Positions 1 through 8,039 of a stretch of 64,000 nt of DNA are shown in pieces. Numbering within the stretch: the stretch's first letter is position 1; the number at the start of each line of letters is the position of its first letter. The translations under genes and the position numbers were made by a program. Origin of the DNA: Fodinicurvata sediminis DSM 21159 (GTDB lineage Bacteria > Pseudomonadota > Alphaproteobacteria > Kiloniellales > DSM-21159); the NCBI RefSeq assembly GCF_000420625.1, contig NZ_ATVH01000017.1:1-64000 (forward strand), in the 5' to 3' direction. The notes beneath the pieces were generated by a model. The model saw nothing but the letters and a program-made list of their open reading frames with translations, made no database searches and was not told where the DNA came from.

Positions 1-226
1 GGCGCAGCCCGTGCTTGCGGCAGATCGCCACGAACAGGCGCACCGTCCAGCTGTCGGGAAAGGAGAACTTCAGTTCCACCTCCGGCTCCGGCGTCGCATC
101 GAGGCGGGCCTGCACCCGCTCCATTGCCGCCCCGGCGGCCGCACGCTCGCCAGCCGTACCGGCCGCCGCGAACAAAGCCTCCAGTTTCGATAGCTTTGCG
201 CGTAATGCCGCGCTGTCTGTGCTCAT
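1..226 (-). CDS. Conserved hypothetical protein, 3' end outside window
   Basis: An open frame starts with ATG at 226 (complement) and runs off the left edge, giving the first 75 residues. It begins MSTDSAALRAKLSKLEALFA, then an Ala/Glu-rich helical stretch, then a more globular part containing PDSWTVRLFVAICRKHGLR. The helical N-terminus followed by a Trp/Arg segment resembles a conserved uncharacterised alphaproteobacterial family, but I cannot name a function. It is divergent from the glycosylase gene at 268, with 41 bp between the starts. GC-rich third positions match its neighbours, so it is likely a real gene. Confidence 0.6.
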   Translation of the reverse strand, partial: MSTDSAALRAKLSKLEALFAAAGTAGERAAAGAAMERVQARLDATPEPEVELKFSFPDSWTVRLFVAICRKHGLR

Positions 227-267
227 GCCCTTTCCCCTGCAATCAGCAGAAGGACAATCAAGAACAC

Positions 268-1470
268 ATGCACCCGTCAACGGAAAACCCTATGGGGCAC
301 TCGGACCGCTTACGGTTCACCGGACGCAAGCCGGCCTCACGCGTCGAACGGCGCCATCTGCTGCGGCTTCTCGATCGCATCGGCCTGTTCCAGATCGATT
401 CCGTCAATGTCGTGCAGCGGGCCCAGTACATGCCCGCCTTCTCCCGTCTGGGCGCCTACGATACCGCCATCCTCGACCGCGCCCAGGCGCGGCGGCCGCG
501 GGCGTTGTTCGAGTACTGGGCCCATGAGGCCTCGCTGCTGCCGGTGGAGCTGGAACCGCTGCTGCGCTGGCGCATGGAACGCGCGCGGGCGGGACGCGGC
601 ATCTACAGCGGTCTCGCCGCCTTCGGCCGCGAGCGCCGTACCGTCATCGATCATGTTCTGCGGGAGGTTGAGTGGAACGGCCCGCTGACCGCCGCCGACC
701 TCGATGGCCACCGCGGCGCCAGCGGCTGGTGGGAATGGAGCGAACCCAAGCGGGCACTGGAGTGGCTGTTCTGGGGCGGGCTGGTGACCACTCAGTCGCG
801 CGGTCCCAACTTCGAGCGGCTCTATGACCTGCCCGAGCGCGTGCTGCCGTCGCAGATCACGGTGCGTCCGACGCCTACAGCCGCCGAGGCCCAGCGCGCC
901 CTGATGGCGATCGCGGCAAGGGCCCATGGCGTGGCCACGGCGCACGATCTGCGTGATTACTTCCGCCTTGCCCCCGGCGATGCGCATCCGCGGATCGAGG
1001 AACTTGTGGAAGAGGGTGTGCTGGAACCGGTCACGGTGAAAGGCTGGAGGCAGCAGGCCTATCTTCACCGCGACGCCCGGCGCCCGCGCAAGGTCGAGGC
1101 CCGCGCCTTGCTGGCCCCCTTTGACCCGTTGATTTGGGCGCGTTCCCGCGCCGAGCGCCTGTTCGACTTCCATTACCGGATCGAGATCTATACCCCCGCC
1201 GAGAAACGTGTCTACGGCTATTACGTCTTCCCCTTCCTGCTGGGCGAGCGGATCGTCGCCCGCGTCGACCTGAAGGCCGACCGCCAGGCGTCTGCACTGC
1301 GGGTACAGAGTGCCTTCGCGGAAAAGCACGCACCGCCGGAAACGGCCACCGAGCTGTTCAGGGCGCTGACCTCAATGGCCGCCTGGCTTGGCCTTGAAAG
1401 CGTGGAGCTGTGCGAAAGGGGCGACCTGGCACCAGCACTTAGGGCAGTCGCGGCAGGCTGCTCAGCATAA
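268..1470 (+). CDS. YcaQ/AlkZ-family DNA glycosylase (winged-helix crosslink repair protein)
   Basis: The 400-residue protein resembles the HTH_42/YcaQ family of DNA glycosylases that unhook interstrand crosslinks and remove bulky alkylated bases. The motif FQIDSVNVV (Gln42, Asp44) matches the catalytic Q-hydrophobic-D signature of the YcaQ subgroup. Later segments such as FSRLGAYD, the WWEWS/LEWLFWGG region and LLAPFDPLIWARSRAERLFDF are typical of the family. ATG 268 was chosen because AGAAGGA lies upstream; the frame is open back to 124, but that stretch reads as low-complexity shadow. With this start the usual N-terminal helix (about 15 residues) seems short or missing, so the true start may lie upstream. 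It is a single-gene unit. Confidence 0.8.
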   Translation: MHPSTENPMGHSDRLRFTGRKPASRVERRHLLRLLDRIGLFQIDSVNVVQRAQYMPAFSRLGAYDTAILDRAQARRPRALFEYWAHEASLLPVELEPLLRWRMERARAGRGIYSGLAAFGRERRTVIDHVLREVEWNGPLTAADLDGHRGASGWWEWSEPKRALEWLFWGGLVTTQSRGPNFERLYDLPERVLPSQITVRPTPTAAEAQRALMAIAARAHGVATAHDLRDYFRLAPGDAHPRIEELVEEGVLEPVTVKGWRQQAYLHRDARRPRKVEARALLAPFDPLIWARSRAERLFDFHYRIEIYTPAEKRVYGYYVFPFLLGERIVARVDLKADRQASALRVQSAFAEKHAPPETATELFRALTSMAAWLGLESVELCERGDLAPALRAVAAGCSA

Positions 1471-1580
1471 TCGCGTTGTCTCTTCCTTGTCCCAAAGTCC
1501 AGACCCAGTAGTCGTCTGTTCTGACCTCTGGAATGTTCTCCATCCCGGCGTGGAGGATCGCCGTGACGGCGCTTCACCGG

Positions 1581-1883
1581 TCAAAGCGCGCTAGTCGTCG
1601 TCTCCTGCTGCTTGTCGAGTGTTTCAACGCAATCCGGTGCGGCGTCAGCCAGTATGGAGCTTACTGTCGCTGTGCCAGTCCAGTAGCCAACGGCATGCCC
1701 GACCGCCCATGCCGGATTGTTGCCAGCGCGATCCAGAATGCTGGGCGTGGCGTCGGAGAAACAGGACGCCACCTGATTTGCTTCCTGGGCTGAATAGCCT
1801 TCAGCTGTGTAGTGCTCGGCGATCTTCGCCTGTACGGGCTCTATGAGAAAAAACGAGATCAGAGCTGCTATGATTTCTTGCAA
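1581..1883 (-). CDS. Small hypothetical protein, possibly exported
   Basis: This 100-residue frame starts with TTG at 1883, preceded by a GGAG box 7 nt upstream. The N-terminus MQEIIAALISFFLIEPVQA is hydrophobic and could be a signal peptide or membrane anchor. Two cysteines (ASCFSDATPS and APDCVETL) lie in the mature part and could form a disulphide. No family is recognised. It converges with the glycosylase gene and stands alone. Codon bias is less GC-skewed than in neighbouring genes, which leaves some doubt that it is expressed. Confidence 0.45.
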   Translation of the reverse strand: MQEIIAALISFFLIEPVQAKIAEHYTAEGYSAQEANQVASCFSDATPSILDRAGNNPAWAVGHAVGYWTGTATVSSILADAAPDCVETLDKQQETTTSAL

Positions 1884-2201
1884 GGAATACTCCGAGTGTA
1901 TCCGGCGTCGCGCGCAACTTTGCCAGCCGGTAAGACGGTCGAAAACAGGGAAGTGGGATAAGCAATCGATCTATTCAAGATCGCTGTAGTGTTGGAGCGC
2001 CGCTCACCTGCGCACCACCTCCTACAAGTTCATGCACTTGATGTGGCGACGGCTTGATGTGGCGGTAGCCTCAGCTCCTGTCCCAGCCGTGTGCCAAAGT
2101 GCCTTTGCAAAAAGATCTGTACCTTCTGGAAACGGCCGCTGCGTCGGACAGGTGGCCATGCGCGACGCCAGTCTGGACGCCTGCATCGTCCGCTGAATGC
2201 T
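1884..2201. other. Gene-poor stretch
   Basis: About 320 bp between two minus-strand small genes. Short frames exist on both strands, but none has a convincing ribosome binding site or family resemblance. It should contain the promoter of the gene starting at 1883. I see no transposon ends or clear hairpin. Confidence 0.4.
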
Positions 2202-2645
2202 TCAGCGTGCCCCCGCCCGTTCATAGTTGAACAGGGCACAGAACCCGGGGGCAGACGTGTCCATGCCCACCGTCGCGGCCGCCGGCGGGGCCTCGGGGCC
2301 GTTGAAGACCTTCAGATGCAGGCTTTGTGACTCCGCCAGACTGGCTCTGTCGGCACTGTGGGCCAGAACGATGAAGGTGGGCGGCTGCTTGCCGCAGAGG
2401 CGGTTGCCGTTCAGGAGTTCGGGGTTCTGTTCCGGCGTGACGCGATAGAGGCCCGGCCTGTCGTGCCCCAGGGCCTGGAGTTCCAGGGACGTGCCGTTCT
2501 GGAAAACGACGCGGTCATCCGCAAGCGAGATGTCGCCGGTGATCGCCATGGCGGTGGTGCTGCTGGCCGTCCAGTCCTGGGAGGCTGCCTGGACGGTTTC
2601 TGTCAGGGCCAGTGGAAGCAGACCAAGGAGGATCCAGAAACGCAT
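2202..2645 (-). CDS. Hypothetical exported protein
   Basis: The 147-residue product starts at MRFWILLGLLPLALTETVQA, a typical Sec signal peptide ending near an A-x-A cleavage site. GGAG precedes ATG 2645 at proper spacing; an in-frame start 24 bp upstream would put eight extra residues before the signal and is less likely. The mature part contains ITGDISLADDRVVFQNGTSL and YRVTPEQNPELLNGNRLCG, with two cysteines (RLCG, GFCALF) that could pair. It is probably a small periplasmic beta-rich protein. Function is unknown, although the next minus-strand gene upstream is a DUF411 metal-related protein. Confidence 0.6.
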   Translation of the reverse strand: MRFWILLGLLPLALTETVQAASQDWTASSTTAMAITGDISLADDRVVFQNGTSLELQALGHDRPGLYRVTPEQNPELLNGNRLCGKQPPTFIVLAHSADRASLAESQSLHLKVFNGPEAPPAAATVGMDTSAPGFCALFNYERAGAR

Positions 2646-2791
2646 GGGGGTCTCCGCGGCTGTGGTCATTGATGTGCGCCGGCCGAAATACGACGCAATT
2701 CGCCCAGTTTACAGCCTTTACCAGACGGGACACAAACCTCATTGGGGAAAGCCGTTGCCCTTGTGCGGAACGAACCGGACGACGCGGCCCC

Positions 2792-3253
2792 TCAGTGGCG
2801 GGCGAAAACCGCCTGGCGCCCCGAGTCCGTGAAGACGATGACATCGTAGGGTTGGCTGCGCTCGCCCTGTTCCATGCCGGGCGAGCCCAGCGGCATGCCC
2901 GGAACGGCCAGGCCCTTCGCCTGGGGCGTGGCCTCGAGCAGGCGGGCCACATCCTGGGCCGGGACATGCCCCTCGATCACGTAGTCGCCCAGCACGGCGG
3001 TGTGGCAGGAGGCCAGGTCCGGCGTGATGCCATGGCTCTGCTTGATCTCGGTCAGGTCCTCCACGTCGTGGACTTCCACGGCGAAGCCGGCCGCGCGCAT
3101 ATGATCCACCCAGGCTTCGCAACAGCCACAATAGGGCGACTTGTAGACCTGGAGCTTTTCCGCGGCCAGGGCCGGCAGAGAGAGCTGCAGCAAGGCCAGG
3201 AGCAGGCTGCCGGCGAGGAACAGAACCGTGAGGCGGCGGAATTGTAGGGTCAT
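2792..3253 (-). CDS. DUF411 periplasmic metal-binding protein (CopG-like)
   Basis: DUF411 proteins are small periplasmic proteins found in copper and other heavy-metal resistance loci, where they are thought to bind metal. This 153-residue copy has an N-terminal signal/anchor (residues 5-30). It then has the hallmark KSPYCGCCEAWVDHM, giving Cys42, Cys44 and Cys45 as a thiol cluster. Further family segments follow: GITPDLASCHTAVLGDYVIEGHVP and GLAVPGMPLGSPGME, which carries the Met-rich loop. It lies 27 bp upstream of a second minus-strand small membrane gene (3281-3622), so the two may be co-transcribed. Family assignment is secure; the metal is not shown by the sequence. Confidence 0.9.
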   Translation of the reverse strand: MTLQFRRLTVLFLAGSLLLALLQLSLPALAAEKLQVYKSPYCGCCEAWVDHMRAAGFAVEVHDVEDLTEIKQSHGITPDLASCHTAVLGDYVIEGHVPAQDVARLLEATPQAKGLAVPGMPLGSPGMEQGERSQPYDVIVFTDSGRQAVFARH

Positions 3254-3280
3254 GCCTGTAAATCCTTGTGTGTGCGGGAG

Positions 3281-3622
3281 TCAGTCCCGCAGGTGCTTCT
3301 TGCGGTTCTGGAATTCCTCTTCGTCGATCTCGCCGCGGGCGAAGCGTTCCTTGAGGATCTCCAGGGCGCGGTCCTGGCTGCTGCCTCTGCTGTGAGTGCT
3401 GTCCCCAATGCCCAGGGCACGCAGAACCAGCACCACGCCCAGGATCAAGAGGCCGAAGACCAGCAGCATCATGATCGGGCCCATGAACCAGCCGCCCCAG
3501 CCGTCCATCATGTGATAGCCATAGGAGTTGCCCGGGGAATTTCCCGACTGGGCCAGGGCCGTGCTTGCGGCCGTACCGGCCAAGGCCAGCGAAAGGGTGA
3601 AGGCAAAAGGCGCTTTGAGCAT
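3281..3622 (-). CDS. SHOCT-domain membrane protein
   Basis: This is a 113-residue protein. An N-terminal signal-like helix (MLKAPFAFTLSLALAGTAAS) is followed by a His/Met/Trp-rich loop (YGYHMMDGWGGWFMGP). A membrane helix (about residues 46-70) comes next. The C-terminal SHOCT motif is ALEILKERFARGEIDEEEF. SHOCT domains occur in small bacterial membrane proteins of uncertain function, often next to metal-stress genes. ATG 3622 is preferred over the TTG at 3652 because it starts the signal helix. It is immediately upstream of the DUF411 gene on the same strand, which suggests a shared metal-homeostasis role; that link is inference. Confidence 0.8.
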   Translation of the reverse strand: MLKAPFAFTLSLALAGTAASTALAQSGNSPGNSYGYHMMDGWGGWFMGPIMMLLVFGLLILGVVLVLRALGIGDSTHSRGSSQDRALEILKERFARGEIDEEEFQNRKKHLRD

Positions 3623-3842
3623 GGAGGGGAATTCCGTCTTACTTGAGACCAATGGCAGCGTTCAGGCAGGCAGATTGAGGCTTCCAGCAGGGGGAAGGTC
3701 AAGGCCTCTGACGCGCAGCTTTCCGGTCAGGTCCGGTCCGGCGCCGGGCAGCCATGATCCGGCGCAAAGAGCCATGGCCATCGCGCGCTGTTCCTGGGCA
3801 TAATGGCGATCTGCAGGCGCCACGATATCTTCGGGGGAACGG

Positions 3843-4754
3843 GTGGATCGTCTCGAGTGCGACAGAATGTTCATTGCCGTCATGGAGACCGGCAGCTTTA
3901 CCGCCGCGGCCGCGCGCATGGGCACGAGCTCGGGGCAGGCATCGAAGCTGGTGTCACGGCTGGAAAGCACGCTGGGGGTGCGGCTTCTGAACCGCACCAC
4001 GCGGGCAGTCTCTGCAACGGAAGTGGGGCGCGCCTATTTCGACCGGCTGCGGCCGCTGCTCGATGAGTTCGACAACCTGGATACCCTGGTCCGTGATTCT
4101 TCCAGCGCGCCGCGCGGACGTCTGCACCTGAGCGTGCCCATGACCTTCGGCAGTCTGGAACTGGCGCCGGCCCTGAATGCCTTTGCCAAGCAGTATTCCG
4201 GGATCGAACTGGTCGTGAACTTCTCCGATCGCGTGGTGAACCTGGTGGATGAAGGCTTCGACATGGCCATCCGTGTCGGTCGGCCGGAGGATTCCAGCAT
4301 GGTCGCCCGCAAGCTCTGTGACGTGCGCATCGTGGTCGTGGCCGCGCCTGACTATCTAAACAGACAGGGGGCGCCCCAGGTGCCGGACGACCTGTCGGGG
4401 CATGACTGCATCATCGACACGAATTTTCGCGAGGCGGGACGATGGCCCTTCCGCACTGCAGAGGGGGCAGCGGTCTCGGTCCCGGTCCAGGGTCGCATTT
4501 GCTATTCGAACGCCCACGCCTGTCTGGACGCTGCCGAGGTGGGTCTGGGTCTGGCCTGCGTGCCGAGCTTCGTAGCGGGCGAGGCCCTGCGGGCGGGACG
4601 CGTGCGCCAAGTGCTGAAGCCCTTCGAGACGATGCCTTTTGGTGTGCACGCGCTTTATCCGCATAGCCGCCACCTGGCCGGCAAGGTCCGGGTCCTGGTC
4701 GATTTCCTGGCCGAACGCTATCGCGGTAAGCCCAGCTGGGAGGAGGGCTGGTAA
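3843..4754 (+). CDS. LysR-family regulator of the quinone-detoxification genes (YhaJ-like)
   Basis: The 303-residue protein has the LysR winged helix at residues 1-60 (MFIAVMETGSFTAAAARMG, then the recognition helix SKLVSRLESTLGVRLLNRTT). An effector domain covers residues 90-290. The start is GTG 3843, with GGGGGAA just upstream. It sits directly before a doxX gene and a glutathionyl-hydroquinone reductase gene in the same direction. In E. coli the LysR protein YhaJ lies beside yqjF (DoxX) and yqjG (the reductase) and activates yqjF in response to aromatic breakdown products. The same role here is inferred from context; the 23-bp palindrome at 4755 is its candidate site. Confidence 0.88.
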   Translation: MDRLECDRMFIAVMETGSFTAAAARMGTSSGQASKLVSRLESTLGVRLLNRTTRAVSATEVGRAYFDRLRPLLDEFDNLDTLVRDSSSAPRGRLHLSVPMTFGSLELAPALNAFAKQYSGIELVVNFSDRVVNLVDEGFDMAIRVGRPEDSSMVARKLCDVRIVVVAAPDYLNRQGAPQVPDDLSGHDCIIDTNFREAGRWPFRTAEGAAVSVPVQGRICYSNAHACLDAAEVGLGLACVPSFVAGEALRAGRVRQVLKPFETMPFGVHALYPHSRHLAGKVRVLVDFLAERYRGKPSWEEGW

Positions 4755-4777
4755 ATTACTTCCATTATGGAAGTAAT
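4755..4777. promoter_or_regulatory. 23-bp palindrome, candidate LysR operator
   Basis: ATTACTTCCAT and ATGGAAGTAAT form 11-bp arms around a single central base, immediately after the LysR stop codon and 96 bp before the doxX start. The AT-rich surroundings (TAATATTC follows) would suit a promoter. Perfect dyad symmetry of this length is unlikely by chance. It is the obvious target for the upstream LysR protein, but binding is inferred. Confidence 0.6.
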
Positions 4778-4872
4778 AATATTCTTTTTGAGGGGATTAT
4801 CATCCGGACTGTTTGGAGGCATGTTCCAGGCACATCAGGACCACAGACAAATTCCCCTCAAGGAGAAAGCAC

Positions 4873-5313
4873 ATGACCTACCAAACCTCTTCCCCCGACC
4901 GGGCGCAGCGTGCCGGAAATGCCACGAACAGCGAGTTCGCAGCGCTGATCCTGCGCGTGACAATGGGTGTGCTCTTCCTGGCACACGCCTGGCTCAAGCT
5001 TGTCATCTTCACACCGGCCGGCACGGTCGGCTTCTTCGAAAGTCTCGGCTTCCCCGGATTTCTAGCCTATCTCGTGATTGCAGCCGAGTTGCTGGGCGGC
5101 ATTGCCCTGATTCTGGGTGTCTGGACCCGCTGGGTTTCGCTGGCGCTGGTTCCGGTGCTGCTGGGTTCGATCTATGCCCCGCACGGCGCAGCCGGTTTCT
5201 TCTTCTCGAACGAAGGTGGCGGTTGGGAATTCCCTGCGTTCTGGGCCATTGCCCTGATCGTGCAGGCCCTGCTCGGTAATGGGGCCTATGCCCTGCGCCG
5301 TCCGCGCAGCTGA
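4873..5313 (+). CDS. DoxX-family membrane protein (YqjF-like)
   Basis: The 146-residue integral membrane protein has four predicted helices: ILRVTMGVLFLAHAWLKLV, FLAYLVIAAELLGGIALIL, WVSLALVPVLLGSIY and a C-terminal helix in AFWAIALIVQALLG. The pattern LRVTMGVLFLAHAWLKL and the charged residue in ...AELLGG are typical of DoxX. ATG 4873 has AAGGAG 7 nt upstream; an earlier in-frame start adds a polar stretch and is rejected. DoxX proteins are linked to quinone or thiol redox stress, and the next gene downstream is a quinone reductase. E. coli YqjF has the same neighbours. Confidence 0.88.
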   Translation: MTYQTSSPDRAQRAGNATNSEFAALILRVTMGVLFLAHAWLKLVIFTPAGTVGFFESLGFPGFLAYLVIAAELLGGIALILGVWTRWVSLALVPVLLGSIYAPHGAAGFFFSNEGGGWEFPAFWAIALIVQALLGNGAYALRRPRS

Positions 5314-5321
5314 GAGTCTCG

Positions 5322-5356
5322 GGACCGGCGGCCAAACCCGTTCGCGCCGCCGGTCC
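5322..5356 (+). terminator. Strong intergenic hairpin after doxX
   Basis: An 11-bp perfect stem (GGACCGGCGGC at 5322-5332, GCCGCCGGTCC at 5346-5356) encloses a 13-nt loop, 8 bp after the doxX stop. No T-run follows, so it could be an unusual terminator, an mRNA-stabilising hairpin or an attenuator ahead of the reductase gene. Confidence 0.5.
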
Positions 5357-5502
5357 TGACCGAGTCCAGGGGGCAGGTGACCCTGGGGTAGGAGTCCGGT
5401 CGGAGGCCCCGGCTCAAAGTGAGTCGGCAAGCCTGACGGACCCTGCAAGCTTGCGTGATCCCTGGGGCACGAAGCTCACACTGGTTGCATGAGGAGACGA
5501 CC

Positions 5503-6447
5503 ATGCTCGTGAATGGACAATGGATGGAAGACTGGCAGCCGGTGCAGGCCAAGGACGAGAAAGGCGGTTTCGTGCGCCAGACCTCGGCTTTCCGGAACTG
5601 GGTCACACCCGACGGCAGTGCCGGGCCGAGTGGAAACGGCGGCTTCAAGGCAGAGCACGGCCGCTATCACCTCTATGTGGCGTTGATCTGCCCCTGGGCG
5701 TCCCGGGCACTGATTGGTCGCAGGCTGAAGGGGCTCGAGGAGGTGATATCGGTGAGCGTGGTCGAGCCAGAACTGAGCGCGCAGGGCTGGCGGTTCGGCG
5801 CCGAAGGTGACCCCGTCCAGGGGGCCACCTACCTGCATGAACTCTACACACGCGCCGATCCGGCGGTCTCCGGCCGTGCCACGGTTCCGGTGCTGTGGGA
5901 CAAGCTGCAGGACACCATCGTGAACAATGAATCCGCCGACATCCTGCGCATGATGAACACAGGGTTCGGTGATCTGGCCAAGCGGGACACGGACCTCTAT
6001 CCCGAAGACTTGCAGCAGGACATCGACGGCCTGAATGCGCGCCTTTACAGCACCCTCAACAACGGTGTCTATCGCGCCGGCTTCGCGACCACGCAGGAGG
6101 CCTATGAAGAGGCTTTCGACCAGGTCTTCACCATGCTGGACGAACTGGAGGCCCGCTTCCGCGATGGCCGGGCCTATCTGTTCGGCACGCGCTTTACCGA
6201 GGCGGATGTGCGTCTCTTCGTGACGCTGGTTCGCTTCGATGCGGCCTATCACGGGCTGTTCAAGTGCAACCTGCGGCGTATTGCCGATTACCCTGCGCTG
6301 AGCGCCTATCTGGAACGGATTCTTGTCATTCCGGGTGTCCGCGAAACGGTCAACCTGGACCATATCAAGCGCGGCTACTACTCCATCAAGGCACTCAACC
6401 CCGGTGGTGTCGTGCCCAGGGGGCCGAAGCTGGCGTGGGCAGCCTGA
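5503..6447 (+). CDS. yqjG: Glutathionyl-hydroquinone reductase (YqjG/EcGHR, Xi-class GST)
   Basis: The 314-residue protein belongs to the Xi-class glutathione transferases, which remove glutathione from glutathionyl-hydroquinones and so help detoxify quinones in the cytoplasm. The catalytic Cys63 lies in LICPWASRAL, the family's Cys-Pro-Trp-Ala motif. A thioredoxin-fold N-terminus (to about residue 160, with TVPVLWDK and NNESADILRM) precedes the all-helical GST C-domain (FGTRFTEADVRLFVTLVRFD). ATG 5503 is chosen for its GAGGAG box. It follows doxX in the same direction and is probably under the same LysR regulator. Confidence 0.93.
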   Translation: MLVNGQWMEDWQPVQAKDEKGGFVRQTSAFRNWVTPDGSAGPSGNGGFKAEHGRYHLYVALICPWASRALIGRRLKGLEEVISVSVVEPELSAQGWRFGAEGDPVQGATYLHELYTRADPAVSGRATVPVLWDKLQDTIVNNESADILRMMNTGFGDLAKRDTDLYPEDLQQDIDGLNARLYSTLNNGVYRAGFATTQEAYEEAFDQVFTMLDELEARFRDGRAYLFGTRFTEADVRLFVTLVRFDAAYHGLFKCNLRRIADYPALSAYLERILVIPGVRETVNLDHIKRGYYSIKALNPGGVVPRGPKLAWAA

Positions 6448-6458
6448 GCCCAGATCCG

Positions 6459-7595
6459 TCATCCATCGCGTCTGCGTTCTGCGGTCCTGTTCCGGACCAG
6501 GCTGCGCACGCCCTCGACGGCGCAGCCGGCCAGCAGGCCCAGCGCCGGATTGACCAGCAGGGTGAGCGCCGCCGCCGTGGTCATGGCCGGCCAGCAGTTG
6601 GGGCGGGCATCCAGCAGGCGGCGTGAAAAGGCCAGGTCGCCCCCGGCAATCACCAGAAGAGCGCCCACGGCGGCCAGGGGAATGGCGCCCAGGAGGGCCG
6701 CCGCATCCTGAGAGAAAAAGACGGCGCAGAGCAGCAACAGGCTGCCGAAGAGGACGGGTGCCGTGCCCGTGCGGGCGCCGAAGCGATACTGGGCCTGCAG
6801 CCCGCCGGCCCCGTGGCACATGGGCAGGGCGCCCAGGGGCGCGAGCAGCAGGTTGGCCAGTCCGGTGGTCAGCGACAGGTTGCGTTCCGTGGCGCGTCCG
6901 GCGGCCTGGGGGTAGAGATGGCGCGCCAGGGCCGCGGCGACGATCACGGCATTGGTGAGGGTGAGCGCCAGCTGGGGCAGGACGGTGAGCTCCAGCGCCA
7001 GCAACAGGTCGTCCCAGCCGGGCAGGATGACGGACGGCAGGCTGGCCCCCAGGGTAACCGTCCCCGGCAGCTCCGTGGCGCCGGCCAGGACGCCCAGTCC
7101 GACCGCACCCAGCAGGACCAACGGCATGGCGGCCAGGAGCCTGAGCCCCCAGAGTCCGAGCAGCAGGGCCAGGACAAGCAGGCCAAGCCAGGGAGTGTCC
7201 ATGACCAGGTCGAGGCCCAGGAGCGCCAGTGAGAGCCCCAGGCCCAGCTGCAGCCCCGCCGTAACCGACTGCGGGATCAGGCGGGCCAGGCGGTCGATCC
7301 AACCGGTCAGCCCCAGGATCAGGAAGACCAGGCCCAGCAGCAGGCCAGTGGCGGCGATGGAAGCCGGATCCAGCTGTCCGGTCAGCAAGATGGCGGAGAC
7401 CGCCTTCATGGGCTGCACCGCCATGGGAATGGCGTAAAACAGGCCGCTGGCCACCAGGAAGAGGCCGAAGCCGAAGAGCACGCCCAGCGGCGCCAGGCCG
7501 GCCACGGTGATGGCCCCCAGGACATGGGGCAGGAACATGCCCAGGTCCCCGAAGGCGCCGCTGATCTCGCCTGCGATGCGCTGGCCTCGTCTCAT
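6459..7595 (-). CDS. MOT1-family molybdate/sulfate permease
   Basis: The 378-residue, roughly ten-helix membrane protein shows both MOT1 signatures. They are GAFGDLGMFLPHVLGA near the N-terminus and PMCHGAGGLQAQYRFGARTG around residues 255-275. MOT1 proteins are high-affinity molybdate transporters related to the SulP superfamily. It is the last gene of a six-gene minus-strand cluster (tupB, tupC, tupA, modA, mop, then this gene), 212 bp after mop, which supports oxyanion transport. Start ATG 7595 has AGGAC close by. It converges with yqjG, with 11 bp between stops. Confidence 0.87.
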   Translation of the reverse strand: MRRGQRIAGEISGAFGDLGMFLPHVLGAITVAGLAPLGVLFGFGLFLVASGLFYAIPMAVQPMKAVSAILLTGQLDPASIAATGLLLGLVFLILGLTGWIDRLARLIPQSVTAGLQLGLGLSLALLGLDLVMDTPWLGLLVLALLLGLWGLRLLAAMPLVLLGAVGLGVLAGATELPGTVTLGASLPSVILPGWDDLLLALELTVLPQLALTLTNAVIVAAALARHLYPQAAGRATERNLSLTTGLANLLLAPLGALPMCHGAGGLQAQYRFGARTGTAPVLFGSLLLLCAVFFSQDAAALLGAIPLAAVGALLVIAGGDLAFSRRLLDARPNCWPAMTTAAALTLLVNPALGLLAGCAVEGVRSLVRNRTAERRRDG

Positions 7596-7606
7596 CGTCC
7601 TGTCCT

Positions 7607-7670
7607 GCCCAGAGAGCCAGTTCTACCCGGAAAGCCAGCCCTGCCCAGAAAGCCAGCCCTGGCCAAAAAG
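7607..7670 (+). repeat. 18-bp tandem repeat (about 3.5 copies) upstream of the MOT1 gene
   Basis: Units at 7607-7624, 7625-7642 and 7643-7660 follow the pattern gcccagaaagccagccct, with a partial fourth copy to 7670. The array ends 12 bp upstream of the MOT1 start codon and lies in no supported coding frame. It could alter leader length or translation; I see no described element here. Confidence 0.6.
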
Positions 7671-7807
7671 AGGGGGAGATGGACTCCCGAGAAGCGGAGC
7701 ATACCCACTTTATCCTTCCCGGAAAGGCCGGCAGCACTGCAGCCCTGAAAAGGCGCGGCACGTCCTTCTCGTCATTGGTCAGCCTGCTGCCGGCCGGGAT
7801 CTGGCCC

Positions 7808-8020
7808 TCAGTTGGCCTTGCCGATCATCACGTCGCTGGCCTTGATGACGGCACTTGCGCTTTCGCCCTCGCGCAGGCCCAGGTCATCCACGGCCTCGTT
7901 GGTGATCGAGGCCGTCAGCACCACGTCGGGAGCCACCTCGATGCGGACATGGGCCGTGGTCTGGCCCTTGTTGATCGCAAGGACGCGGCCATCGAGGATA
8001 TTGCGGGCACTCAGTTTCAT
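7808..8020 (-). CDS. mop: Mop/molbindin-type TOBE-domain protein
   Basis: The 70-residue protein is a single Mop/TOBE domain: SARNILDGRVLAINKGQTTAHVRIE, then LTASITNEAVDDLGLREGESASAVIKASDVMIG. Such molbindins assemble into hexamers that store or buffer molybdate and tungstate in the cytoplasm. GGGAG lies 9 nt before ATG 8020. It sits 19 bp after modA in the same direction and ahead of the MOT1 permease gene, so it probably belongs to the oxyanion operon. Confidence 0.92.
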   Translation of the reverse strand: MKLSARNILDGRVLAINKGQTTAHVRIEVAPDVVLTASITNEAVDDLGLREGESASAVIKASDVMIGKAN

Positions 8021-8039
8021 GTTTCAGATCTCCCTTGCC

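Noticed and set aside
7607-7670. Short tandem repeat as a CRISPR-like array
   Set aside because: Units are contiguous with no spacers and only 18 bp long.
5476-7761. 761-codon minus-strand frame over the quinone reductase and MOT1 gene
   Set aside because: Out of frame with the MOT1 protein and antisense to yqjG; low-complexity Gly/Pro/Ala-rich reading.
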